Below are positions 51,631 to 59,304 of a stretch of DNA of 59,304 nt, piece after piece. The stretch is from Akkermansiaceae bacterium (lineage in GTDB: Bacteria; Verrucomicrobiota; Verrucomicrobiia; Verrucomicrobiales; Akkermansiaceae). The notes beneath the pieces are model-generated. The model had not been told where the DNA came from. It saw nothing but the letters and a program-made list of their open reading frames with translations, and made no database searches. The position numbers and the translations under genes are program-made. The number at the start of each line of letters is the position of its first letter. Within the stretch, counting starts at the first letter, position 1. Where the stretch lies: NCBI GenBank assembly GCA_021733795.1, contig JAIPKB010000008.1, positions 1-59,304 of the forward strand, read 5' to 3'.

Positions 51631-52316
51631 GCGTGGCTCCGGTTCATTTCCTGTCCGCTTTGTTCGCGGCTTGCGCGCTGTTGTTCGCCTGTGGTTCCGG
51701 AAGTGCCGTGGCACAGAATGAGGGCAGTGTGCCGCCGCAACTTCATGTGGCCATCCAGGGCAGCACGCTTTCATGTCACCTCACGGGCCTTGCTGCAGGA
51801 ACCGGTGACCAATGGGTTCTTCAGTCGTCCGCCGATCTCAAGAGTTGGGAGGATCTGGTGTTCTTCGGGAAGGAGGCGGAAGCGGCGGCGGCAATCCCTC
51901 CTGGCGGGCATTTGCGGCAATTCCTGCGGGCCCGCCAGATCGCCGCCGACGATCCCCTCCTGCGCGAATTCCTCAGTGCCCGCAACCGCTGGCGCAGCGC
52001 TGGAATCACCAGCTACACGATGGAAGTCAGCTGGGGGAGTTCGTGGTTGTTCTGGCACGGCACCGTCACCGTCCGTGACAACCAAGTGATCTCCGCAACG
52101 CCCATCGAAACGAATTTCCCCGACCCGCCGGAACAAAAGACGGTCGACGGCCGGTTTGCCGAACTCAAGACATATATCGACCAGAAGGCCGACAGCATCG
52201 AGGTCACCTTCGATCCGGTCTTCGGCTATACCAAGTCCGCCTTTGTGGATATCGATTTCAGGATCGCGGACGAAGAGCGGAGCTGGTCGATCCTCTCCTT
52301 CCTGCCCCTGCGGTAG
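51603..52316 (+). CDS. Exported DUF6174-like protein
   Basis: A 237-residue protein from TTG 51603, the only start that precedes the signal segment (VHFLSALFAACALLFACGSG). Residues about 125-237 (NRWRSAGITSYTMEVSWGSS, GTVTVRDNQVISATPI, VTFDPVFGYTKSAFVDIDFR) match DUF6174, a small beta-rich domain in exported proteins. The middle (QWVLQSSADLKSWEDLVFFG) is a verrucomicrobial tail-type motif. The function is unknown. The first codons lie in the conserved leader element, so the start is unusual. Confidence 0.75.
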   Translation: MKSNFLAIISVAPVHFLSALFAACALLFACGSGSAVAQNEGSVPPQLHVAIQGSTLSCHLTGLAAGTGDQWVLQSSADLKSWEDLVFFGKEAEAAAAIPPGGHLRQFLRARQIAADDPLLREFLSARNRWRSAGITSYTMEVSWGSSWLFWHGTVTVRDNQVISATPIETNFPDPPEQKTVDGRFAELKTYIDQKADSIEVTFDPVFGYTKSAFVDIDFRIADEERSWSILSFLPLR

Positions 52317-52414
52317 GGCGGTGTGCTCCTTCGCCTCATTCGCCAACAGCGGTCATCGACGCGCCGCTACAACGCCTGCCATGGCACGGCATTGCAGCAG
52401 CGGTCGGTGAGCGC

Positions 52415-52496
52415 TGCCCCCCGTTCTCCCGGTCTCCGAGCCGCTCTTGATCCCCCATGCGCATCAACCTTGAAAAGCAATTTCCTGGCAATCCTA
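52415..52496 (+). repeat. Conserved ~95-bp leader element, copy B
   Basis: CGTTCTCCCGGTCTCCGAGC, then CATGCGCATCAACC and TTGAAAAGCAATTTCCTGGC. Nearly identical to copy A from GGTCTCCGAG onward. It lies just upstream of the beta-helix gene start at 52520. Confidence 0.85.
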
Positions 52497-52519
52497 TCAA
52501 TCAAATACCCTGCCCCAGA

Positions 52520-55500
52520 ATGAATCCTGCCTTCCTCTCCGGAGCACTTGCCCTCTCGCTCGCCGCTCCCATGTTCGCGGCCGAGCTCGTGGTCACCACG
52601 AAGACCGATGAGTTCGAGACCCCTTCCGGCCTCCAACTCTCGCTTCGGGAGGCGATCCGCGACGCGGTGGCATCGGGGGATCTCATCACCTTCGCACCCG
52701 GCCTCAATGCCGGCACGATTCTGCTCACCGACGGCCAGCTCGCGATCGCCAAGAATCTCACTATCGATGCCTCCTCGCTACCGGGGGGGCTCACCATTGA
52801 TGCCGGCAGCCAGTCCCGCATCTTCACGATCTCCTCCAATCGCACCGTGACCCTCCAGGGCCTCACTCTCACTCGTGGAAATGGAAATGGATTCTCCGGT
52901 GGAGCCATCTTCAATGACCGCGCCACCCTCATCCTCAATAGCTGCACGATCTCGGGAAATAGCGGGACTTCCGGAGGTGGCATTTACAACAATGGAGACA
53001 GTGGCCGCGCTTTCTTGACCCTCAATGCCTGTAGCCTCTCGGGGAATACCGCCAATGTTGGAGGTGCCATCTACAACAACGGCCTTTTGGGTCACGCCAC
53101 TTTGTCCCTCAATTCCTGCACTCTCTCAGGGAACTCCGCGACTACCGGAGGGGGCGGCATCTACAGCTATCTCTTTACCGGTGGCGGTAGCGGCTCCGCC
53201 ACCCTGAACCTGACAAACACGATCCTCGCCGGGAACATCGCCGACACCGCGCCCGACTTGCAGGAAGTGACCGGCGCCACGGCCAATGCTTCCGGCAGAA
53301 ACCTTCTCTCCGACACCTCCGGCTCCACCCTCTCCGCAGGCCCCACCGTCATCGTCCAAGCTCCCCGCCTCGCCCCGTTGGGACATTACGGCGGCCCCAA
53401 TCAGACCATGCCACCACTCGCCAATTCGGTTGCCATCGATAACGCCGGGGAGGTCGATCCCGGCGGCACCGATCAGCGCGGCTTCGCTCGTTTCGTCAAT
53501 GGCGCGCTCGATATCGGCGCGGTGGAGGTCGGGCCGGTCACTCTCGTCGACCGTACGGGCGATGACGCCGCGACCGCAACCACCCTGCGCAAGGCCCTCG
53601 CCGACACTGCCGCCACCCCCGGCGCGGTCATCCGTTTCGATCCCGGCATCTTCAACGGCGAACCCGCCGACACCATCACCCCCAACAGCACCCAATTGGA
53701 AATCCCCGGCACCGCCAACGGCCTCTTCATCGATGCCTCCAACATCACCGGCGGCGTCACGATCGACGCCAAGGCCAGCGCCACCTCGCCCCGTCGCGTG
53801 CTCCAAATCAAACCCGGTGCCATCGCCGCCCTCCAAGGCCTCACCCTCACCGGCGGTCACGCCTGGGCCCCGACCCCGGGAAACAGCGGGGGAGCCATCC
53901 TCAATGACCACGCCACGCTGACCCTCAATGCCTGCACCCTTGCAGACAATTCCAGCGCCAACTGGGGAGGTGGTATCTCCAGCGGCGGATCTTCGGGCAG
54001 CGCTTCCCTGTCCCTCAACACCTGCACCCTGACAAGGAATTCCGCTTACAATGGCGGCGGCATCCATAGCGACAGCGGCATATCGGGCGCCGCCGCCCTG
54101 TCCCTCGCTCGCTGCACCCTTTCAGGCAATTCCGCCACTGCCGCAGCAGGTGGCGTCTCCAGCAATGCCTTTATGGGCACCTCCACCGTAGCCCTCACCA
54201 ACACCATCCTCGCCGGAAACAGCGCGCCCGTTGATTCCGATTTCAGACAGTCCGGCGGCACCACCCACCTCAGCGGAAAAAACCTCCTCTCCGATACCGC
54301 CGGCTCCGGCCTCGTCGCAGGCCCCGCTCTCCTCGTCGACAATCCCCGCCTCGCCCCCCTCAGCCACTATGGCGGCCCCACCAAGACCATGCCGCCCCTC
54401 GTTAACTCGCCCGCCATCAACGCCGCCGGCGTCGTGAATCCCGGCGCCGCCGACCAGCGAGGATTCCCAGGCTTCGTCAACGGCGCGCTCGACATCGGGG
54501 CCGTGGAACTCGGACCGATCACCCTCGTCAACAACAGGGGCGACGGTGCCGCCACCGCCACCACCCTCCGCAAAGCCCTAGCCGACACCGCCACCATCCC
54601 GGGTGCCGTCATCCGATTTGATCCCGCCGTCTTCAACGGCGAACCCGCAGACACCATCTCCCTCACCAGCACCCAATTGGAAATCCCCGGCACCGCCAAG
54701 GGTCTCTTCCTCGACGCCTCCAATATCGCGAGCGGCATCACTCTCGACGCCGACGGCAGCGCCGCAACGCCCCGCCGGGTCCTCCAAATCGAACCCGGGG
54801 CCATCGCCGCCCTCCACGGCTTCACCCTGACAGGCGGCCATGTCCCGGGCTCCGGAGGAGGCGTCAACAACGACCACGCCTCGCTGACCTTGAACTTCTG
54901 CACCGTCGCAGGGAATTCCGCGTTCTCGAACGGTGGCGGGATCATGATGGATGCCAATACCAGCGGCAGCGCGGCCTTGGCCCTCAACGCCTGCACCCTC
55001 GCCAACAATCACGCTGGTTTCGGCGGTGGGATTCGCAGCGTGGCCATCATTGGTGCCAACCTTGTCGTGGAGGACTGTACCATCGCGGGGAACAGCGCCA
55101 TCGGCGGAGGTGGCATCTATGTCACGAACACCACCACGACGCTCTCCAACTCGATCGTGGCGGACAACCGCATCACAGTGGTCGCACCCGACCTGCTGGG
55201 CGCCTCCGTCACCCTCCGCGGAACCAACCTCCTTTCCGACACCGTCGGCTCCACCTTCCACTCCGCCAGGCCCTCCCTCATCGTCGGCGATCCCCTGCTC
55301 GCCCCCCTCGGCGACTACGGCGGCTCCACCCGGACCATGCCCCCCCTCGCCAACTCTCCCGCCATCGACGCCGTCGGCACCACCAACCTCGACGGGACCG
55401 ACCAGCGCGGCTTCCCCCGCTTCGTCAGCGGAGCACGTGACATCGGCGCCGTGGAACTCGGGCCGGTCACCCTCGTCGACGACACCGGCGATGACTTCAT

Positions 55501-56992
55501 CCCCATCGCCACCACCTTGCGCAAGGCCATCGCCGAGGCCTCGGTCCCACCCGGCGCCGTCATCCGCTTCGCCCCGGGTCTTTTCACCGGCGGGGCGGCG
55601 AGCACCATCGATCTCATCGGTGGCCAGTTGGAAATGCCCAACAACACCAAGGGTCTTCTGATCGACGCCTCGAACATCACCGGAGGGGTCACCATCGACG
55701 CCAGCTCCATCACGAGCGGCCGCGTCCTCTATGTCGGCCCTGGAGCCATCGCCTCATTCCATGGTCTCACCCTCACCGGAGGGAATGCCACCTTGTTCGC
55801 CTTTCCGGACGACTCCGGCGGAGCCATCTTCAACGATCGCGCCACCCTGACCCTCAGTCTCTGCACCATCAGGGAAAATGCCGCCTTCTTCGGCGGTGGT
55901 ATCTACAACAACGGCGATTCCGGCGCGGCCACATTGACCCTCAATGCGTGCAGGTTTTTTGGAAACTTCGCCTATGCCGGAGGCGGCATCTACAGCAATG
56001 GCGCCTCGTCCGCAAATGCCACCACCACTCTCAACCAGTCGATCCTCGTCGGAAACTCCGCCGTGAGTTCCGGAGGTGGCATCCACAGTAGCTACGAATC
56101 CAACGGAAGAGCCCCCCTCGTCTTGAATTCCTGCACCCTGTCCGGCAATTCCGCTCCCAGCTTTGCCGGAGGTGGGATCTACACCGAAGGCCTTGGTTTG
56201 GACCGCTTTGTCACGCTGACCAATTGCGTGGTTTGGGGAAACGGCAGTGGTGGAATCACCGACGTCGATGCTCCTTTTACCGGAAGTAATACGATTGCCT
56301 CGGACAGCTCCCGCAACCTGCTCGATGGAGCCTCGGTCGATGGCACCCTTGTGATCTCGGATTCAAATCCCACCTTCGTCCGCGTTCCAGATCCGGGAGA
56401 CGGCAACTGGAACACCACCGGAAACAATGACTACGGTGACCTTCGCCTTTGGACCGGTTCCCCCGCCATCGACGCCGGGAACCACTCCGCCTACATCGCC
56501 GGTTTCGGAAGCCCCGTGGACTTCGCGGGACAAGCCCGCCTCTATGACGACCAGTTAACGCCCGATACCGGAACCGGCCCGTTCCGCTATCTCGACCTCG
56601 GTGCCTATGAAGGCGGCTTCACCACCATGGCCTTCGCCTACCCGGGTCTCGATCCCGCGCTCGACGCCAACAACAACGGCATCTCCAACTTCGGCGACTA
56701 CGCCTCCGGGGCCAACCCCACCGCCCCGCACGATCCCAGTTGCAGCCCGACTCTCACCGGCACCGAACTCACCTTCAGCTACCGGGCCAATGCCCTCGAC
56801 CTGTCCGTCGAGTTCCAGAAGTCCTCCACCCTCCTCTCCAACTCCTGGACCCCGATGATCGAAGGCAGCGACTACGTCGTGAAGTCCACGACGGACAACG
56901 GTGTCCGCATCCTCAGCACTCTCAATTTGATCTACAATCCGGGCACCCAACCCGTGATGTTCTTCCGCGAACACTTCACCGCCGCTCCCTGA
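52520..56992 (+). CDS. Giant exported beta-helix protein with Pmp-like/choice-of-anchor Q repeats
   Basis: A 1490-residue protein from ATG 52520 (MNPAFLSGALALSLAAPMFA, a good signal peptide). An in-frame ATG at 52457 lies in the leader element and would place 21 polar residues before the signal. Four tandem modules of about 330-350 residues each start with a SLREAI/TLRKALAD segment, continue with LTIDAS-type strands and GGGIYNNGDSG-type turns of a right-handed beta-helix, and end LPLANSPAIDAAG, DQRGFPRFVNGALDIGAVE. The C-terminus (GLDPALDANNNGISNFGDYA) carries a dockerin-like calcium loop. It is probably a surface adhesin or polysaccharide-interacting protein. Confidence 0.9.
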   Translation: MNPAFLSGALALSLAAPMFAAELVVTTKTDEFETPSGLQLSLREAIRDAVASGDLITFAPGLNAGTILLTDGQLAIAKNLTIDASSLPGGLTIDAGSQSRIFTISSNRTVTLQGLTLTRGNGNGFSGGAIFNDRATLILNSCTISGNSGTSGGGIYNNGDSGRAFLTLNACSLSGNTANVGGAIYNNGLLGHATLSLNSCTLSGNSATTGGGGIYSYLFTGGGSGSATLNLTNTILAGNIADTAPDLQEVTGATANASGRNLLSDTSGSTLSAGPTVIVQAPRLAPLGHYGGPNQTMPPLANSVAIDNAGEVDPGGTDQRGFARFVNGALDIGAVEVGPVTLVDRTGDDAATATTLRKALADTAATPGAVIRFDPGIFNGEPADTITPNSTQLEIPGTANGLFIDASNITGGVTIDAKASATSPRRVLQIKPGAIAALQGLTLTGGHAWAPTPGNSGGAILNDHATLTLNACTLADNSSANWGGGISSGGSSGSASLSLNTCTLTRNSAYNGGGIHSDSGISGAAALSLARCTLSGNSATAAAGGVSSNAFMGTSTVALTNTILAGNSAPVDSDFRQSGGTTHLSGKNLLSDTAGSGLVAGPALLVDNPRLAPLSHYGGPTKTMPPLVNSPAINAAGVVNPGAADQRGFPGFVNGALDIGAVELGPITLVNNRGDGAATATTLRKALADTATIPGAVIRFDPAVFNGEPADTISLTSTQLEIPGTAKGLFLDASNIASGITLDADGSAATPRRVLQIEPGAIAALHGFTLTGGHVPGSGGGVNNDHASLTLNFCTVAGNSAFSNGGGIMMDANTSGSAALALNACTLANNHAGFGGGIRSVAIIGANLVVEDCTIAGNSAIGGGGIYVTNTTTTLSNSIVADNRITVVAPDLLGASVTLRGTNLLSDTVGSTFHSARPSLIVGDPLLAPLGDYGGSTRTMPPLANSPAIDAVGTTNLDGTDQRGFPRFVSGARDIGAVELGPVTLVDDTGDDFIPIATTLRKAIAEASVPPGAVIRFAPGLFTGGAASTIDLIGGQLEMPNNTKGLLIDASNITGGVTIDASSITSGRVLYVGPGAIASFHGLTLTGGNATLFAFPDDSGGAIFNDRATLTLSLCTIRENAAFFGGGIYNNGDSGAATLTLNACRFFGNFAYAGGGIYSNGASSANATTTLNQSILVGNSAVSSGGGIHSSYESNGRAPLVLNSCTLSGNSAPSFAGGGIYTEGLGLDRFVTLTNCVVWGNGSGGITDVDAPFTGSNTIASDSSRNLLDGASVDGTLVISDSNPTFVRVPDPGDGNWNTTGNNDYGDLRLWTGSPAIDAGNHSAYIAGFGSPVDFAGQARLYDDQLTPDTGTGPFRYLDLGAYEGGFTTMAFAYPGLDPALDANNNGISNFGDYASGANPTAPHDPSCSPTLTGTELTFSYRANALDLSVEFQKSSTLLSNSWTPMIEGSDYVVKSTTDNGVRILSTLNLIYNPGTQPVMFFREHFTAAP

Positions 56993-57030
56993 TGGCGAAG
57001 GGCATTCTTCGCTTCGTTTCGCCTTGAAAT

Positions 57031-57057
57031 GGCTTGCCATTCGTAGCTTCCGGCACG
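57031..57057 (+). repeat. 27-bp dispersed repeat, copy 2
   Basis: Identical to 51272-51298. It is framed by the 11-bp inverted arms CATTCTTCGCT (57003) and AGCGAAGAATG (57060), the second of which touches the tRNA 3' end. The fold could act as a terminator for the gene ending at 56992. Confidence 0.75.
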
Positions 57058-57068
57058 GCAGCGAAGAA

Positions 57069-57156
57069 TGGCGGAGGGGGCGGGATTCGAACCCGCGGGA
57101 CCTTGCGGCCCTCCGGTTTTCAAGACCGGTGCAATAGACCACTCTACCACCCCTCC
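57069..57156 (-). tRNA. tRNA-Ser (UGA)
   Basis: Minus-strand cloverleaf: acceptor GGAGGGG/CCCCTCC with discriminator G and an encoded CCA (57069-57071). The anticodon loop is CTTGAAA with anticodon TGA. A long variable arm (GAGGGCCGCAAGGTCCC) is as expected for serine. The T-loop is GGGTTCGAATCCC. About 88 bases with CCA. It reads UCA codons. Confidence 0.95.
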
Positions 57157-57270
57157 CAGGGTCTCGGTGACAGGGGGAGGATAGCGGGATCCACCCGGGA
57201 TTCAAGAAAAACGATACGGCGGGCGATTTTTCGTCTGTCCATGGGGGAGGTTCCGGCTAGGATCCGCGGC

Positions 57271-57597
57271 ATGACCGACGAGACGCGCGAGCACGGACCC
57301 CAACCACTGGATGACCTGATGAACCGGTGGCAGTTGGGGAACCACGATTTGGTGGAGGCTTCCACCGAGCAGTTGAACCACAAACAAGTCCAGAAGGCGC
57401 GCAAGGGCCGCCAACTGACCCTGCACCTGATGACCAAGCTGACCCGGGCCCTCAATGCGGCCGCCCACGGCAAGATCGGGAAAGAGGAACAGCCGCAGTT
57501 TGTCGAATACCTCCACCGGCATTTGTTCAACTACGCCAAGAACCATGATCCGGCGTGGAAGGATCCCAACGAGAGCCTTCAGCCTCCGGTTCAGTGA
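57271..57597 (+). CDS. Small conserved protein of unknown function
   Basis: A 108-residue soluble protein (MTDETREHGPQPLDDLMNRW, HDLVEASTEQLNHKQVQKAR, then LMTKLTRALNAAAHGKIG). It is highly charged and helical, with a basic KARKGRQLT stretch that could touch nucleic acid. The stop overlaps the start of the next gene as GTGA, so it is translationally coupled to the methyltransferase. I do not recognise a named family. A role in RNA metabolism is only a guess from its partner. Confidence 0.75.
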   Translation: MTDETREHGPQPLDDLMNRWQLGNHDLVEASTEQLNHKQVQKARKGRQLTLHLMTKLTRALNAAAHGKIGKEEQPQFVEYLHRHLFNYAKNHDPAWKDPNESLQPPVQ

Positions 57598-58184
57598 ACG
57601 GGTCGCGGGATGTCCAATGGCCGCCACGGCCTACGGCGCTGGCCCAGCAACTGCTGGCGGAGGTGTTGCAGGAGGGGGATCTGGTGATCGATGCCACGGC
57701 GGGCAACGGGCACGATACCGAGTTTCTAGCCGCCCGGGTGGGTGCCACGGGGCGGGTCTTGGCATTCGATGTGCAGGCCGCCGCGATCGGTGCCGCCAGG
57801 GCGCGGGTGGAGACGGCGGGTTGGCGGGAGCGGGTGGTTTTTTACGAGGAATCCCACGCCCGGTTGGCATTCCGTGCGGAGCCGGGGTCGGTGGCGGTGG
57901 TGATGTTCAATCTGGGTTATCTGCCGGGTCACGATCATCAGCGAACCACCTGTGCGGAGTCCACGCTGGAGGGTTTGGCCGGGGCGGTTGGGGTGCTGAA
58001 ACCCGGCGGGGTGCTGACCGTGGTATGCTATCCCGGCCACCCGGAAGGAGCGCGGGAAGTCGAGGCGGTGGAGGCGTGGCTGGCGGGGCTGACGGAATCC
58101 GGCTGGCGGGTGGCCCGCTATGGGGCGATCGGCACCCGGCGGCCGGCTCCGTTCCTGTTGTTGGGCTGGGCTCCGGGCGGGTGA
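57594..58184 (+). CDS. YtqB/MnmM-like class I SAM-dependent methyltransferase
   Basis: A 196-residue protein from GTG 57594, chosen for its GTGA overlap with the upstream stop. The frame continues upstream. SAM motif LVIDATAGNGHDTEFLAARV, motif II VLAFDVQ, then VVMFNLGYLPGHDH and GVLTVVCYPGHPEG match the YtqB (MnmM) family. In other bacteria this family methylates 5-aminomethyl-2-thiouridine at the tRNA wobble position. The neighbouring tRNA gene is suggestive but probably coincidental. Confidence 0.85.
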   Translation: MNGSRDVQWPPRPTALAQQLLAEVLQEGDLVIDATAGNGHDTEFLAARVGATGRVLAFDVQAAAIGAARARVETAGWRERVVFYEESHARLAFRAEPGSVAVVMFNLGYLPGHDHQRTTCAESTLEGLAGAVGVLKPGGVLTVVCYPGHPEGAREVEAVEAWLAGLTESGWRVARYGAIGTRRPAPFLLLGWAPGG

Positions 58185-58204
58185 ACGCGTGTTTTCCGGT
58201 CCGC

Positions 58205-58528
58205 TCATACGGGCTTCACGTTGGCCAGCACCCAGTCGCGATAGGTTTCCGCCACCGTATCGGGACGCAGGGCGATGATTTCCGGAGTATCGTATGGATG
58301 GAGCGCGGCAAGGGCTGCGGCGAAGGCGGGGTAGGCGGCGGCAGTGGTCTTGAACACCGCAAGCACCTCGCGGGAGGACTCCAGCTTGCCCTGCCAGCGG
58401 TAAATGGATTCCACCCCCGGTACGAGATTCACGCATGCTGCCAGTTGCCTTTCGACGAGATCCGTGCCAAGCTGCCGCGCCGTTTCGGAATCGGGGAAGG
58501 TGCAGAGGACGACCAACAGTTCATTCAT
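58205..58528 (-). CDS. cutA: CutA1 divalent-cation-tolerance protein
   Basis: A 107-residue protein. VLCTFPDSETARQLGTDLVE, LAACVNLVPGVESIYRWQGK and LHPYDTPEIIALRPD are the hallmark CutA1 segments. It forms a ferredoxin-like trimer. Its role in metal tolerance is debated. It is convergent with the methyltransferase gene, with 20 bp between the stops. Confidence 0.95.
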   Translation of the reverse strand: MNELLVVLCTFPDSETARQLGTDLVERQLAACVNLVPGVESIYRWQGKLESSREVLAVFKTTAAAYPAFAAALAALHPYDTPEIIALRPDTVAETYRDWVLANVKPV

Positions 58529-58571
58529 GCCGGTTCCGATACCATTCTAAATCCCGTTTGACAATCCCGCA

Positions 58572-59304
58572 GTGAAATCCGCCTTTCTCGAAAAACTCGT
58601 AAGCCGCCTCAACCGAGTCGAGCCGGGCGAAGTGCAGCAGATCGTGACCCGGCTGATTCGTGAGAAAGGGCTCATGGAGAAGGTGTTCGAGGCGTTGCGG
58701 GAAGGGGTGATCATTCTGGATCCGAAGGGGGTGATCGGGTTTGTCAACCGGGCCGCCTGCCGGTTTTTCGGGCTGGATCCGGAGCGGGCGGTGGGGGCGG
58801 CGCTGTCGGAGCAGGTCCGCGGGCTCGACTGGGAAAGCCTGGGTCGGCCGGGGCGTGCGGTGAGCCGTGATCTGGAGGTTTTCTACCCGGAAAACCGCTA
58901 CCTCAATTTCTATCTGGCCCCGATCAACGAGCAGGGTGACGCGGGCGACAATCTGGGGTTTGTGATGTTGGTGCGGGACCTGACCAGCACCCGCGCGGAG
59001 GCGGAGGAAACGTTGGAAAGCGAGCGTCTCAACGCCCTGACCCTGCTGGCCGCCGGGGTGGCCCACGAGATCGGCAATCCGCTCAACTCGCTGGACATCC
59101 ACCTGCAATTGTTAGGTCGGAAATTCCGCAAGCTGCCACCGGGCGACCGGGGACCGCTGGAGGATAATCTCGCCACGGCCCGGGCGGAGATCGCGCGGTT
59201 GGATCCGATCCTCCGGCAGTTTCTCCCCGCGGTGCGGCCGACCACCCCGCGCCGCGAGCGGCACGAGCTGAATTCGCTGGTGCGGACGGCGCTGGGCCTG
59301 CTTG
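58572..59304 (+). CDS. PAS-domain sensor histidine kinase (3' truncated by window)
   Basis: At least 244 residues from GTG 58572. A short N-terminal helix (SAFLEKLVSRLNRVEPGEVQ) precedes a PAS domain (VFEALREGVIILDPKGVIGF, LDPERAVGAALSE, LAPINEQGDAGDNLGFVMLV) and a HisKA domain with the phospho-His in LAAGVAHEIGNPLNSLDIHL. The H-E-I-G-N-P-L form is typical of NtrB/AtoS-like kinases, which usually pair with sigma-54 activators. No membrane segment is seen, so it is probably cytoplasmic. ATPase domain and partner lie outside the window. Confidence 0.9.
   Translation, partial: MKSAFLEKLVSRLNRVEPGEVQQIVTRLIREKGLMEKVFEALREGVIILDPKGVIGFVNRAACRFFGLDPERAVGAALSEQVRGLDWESLGRPGRAVSRDLEVFYPENRYLNFYLAPINEQGDAGDNLGFVMLVRDLTSTRAEAEETLESERLNALTLLAAGVAHEIGNPLNSLDIHLQLLGRKFRKLPPGDRGPLEDNLATARAEIARLDPILRQFLPAVRPTTPRRERHELNSLVRTALGLL

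Noticed and set aside
52457..52519. Upstream ATG as start of the beta-helix gene
   Set aside because: It lies in the conserved leader and would put 21 polar residues before an otherwise good signal peptide. The ATG at 52520 is preferred, though not proven.

Overview
The window is a GC-rich chromosomal stretch that most likely comes from a Verrucomicrobiota bacterium (Luteolibacter/Verrucomicrobiales-like). This is inferred from gene content: a DUF1549/DUF1553 cytochrome c protein paired with a DUF1501 protein, very large secreted repeat proteins, an HzsA-like fusion protein, and remnants of REP-associated transposases. There is no rRNA, phage or plasmid module. One tRNA-Ser gene is present. 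The window is rich in decaying genes and short dispersed repeats.

Layout. 1-1027: decayed RAYT transposase with 7-bp and 35-bp tandem repeats. 1028-7343: DUF1549-DUF1501 pair, a secreted C25-like protease and a frameshifted trmO. 7727-15515: a large glycoside hydrolase, a B12-binding radical SAM enzyme, a rhodanese-thioredoxin lipoprotein and a DUF2236 oxygenase, bracketed by a ~475-bp segmental duplication of the hydrolase 3' end. 15516-21539: a 2007-residue protein with two seven-unit RCC1 propellers. 22174-22610: vapBC with an internally deleted toxin. 23260-27178: membrane protein, MoeB-rhodanese and a thioredoxin-like protein. 27720-33502: HzsA-like/FGE-like fusion and a GH81 beta-1,3-glucanase. 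33887-37975: AbiEii-type nucleotidyltransferase pair, DUF2188, nagZ, DUF167, an intact vapBC and a lone nuoA. 38254-43287: cydAB, then DUF134-DUF89 and a cluster of gene fragments beside a thioesterase. 43712-50133: adenylate cyclase, DUF2202, a Spy-like periplasmic protein, a two-component pair whose junction has been deleted, and a Dps. 50226-51240: a ~256-bp structured direct repeat flanking a mutarotase fragment. 51603-56992: two exported proteins. 57069-59304: tRNA-Ser, a small conserved protein, a YtqB-like methyltransferase, cutA and a PAS histidine kinase running off the end.

Functional themes are export and extracellular polymer degradation (GH81, the GH-D-like hydrolase, NagZ, C25 protease, beta-helix and RCC1 surface proteins), low-oxygen respiration and stress (cytochrome bd, Dps, thioredoxins), and toxin-antitoxin loci.

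The most interesting unexplained signals are non-coding. (a) A ~95-bp conserved leader in four copies sits upstream of three exported-protein genes and one vapB. (b) A short pseudoknot-like element with a constant AATAAG loop shows a compensated stem change between copies. (c) Paired ~256-bp repeats have nested hairpins. (d) MITE-like elements of 132-151 bp have IS5-type termini.
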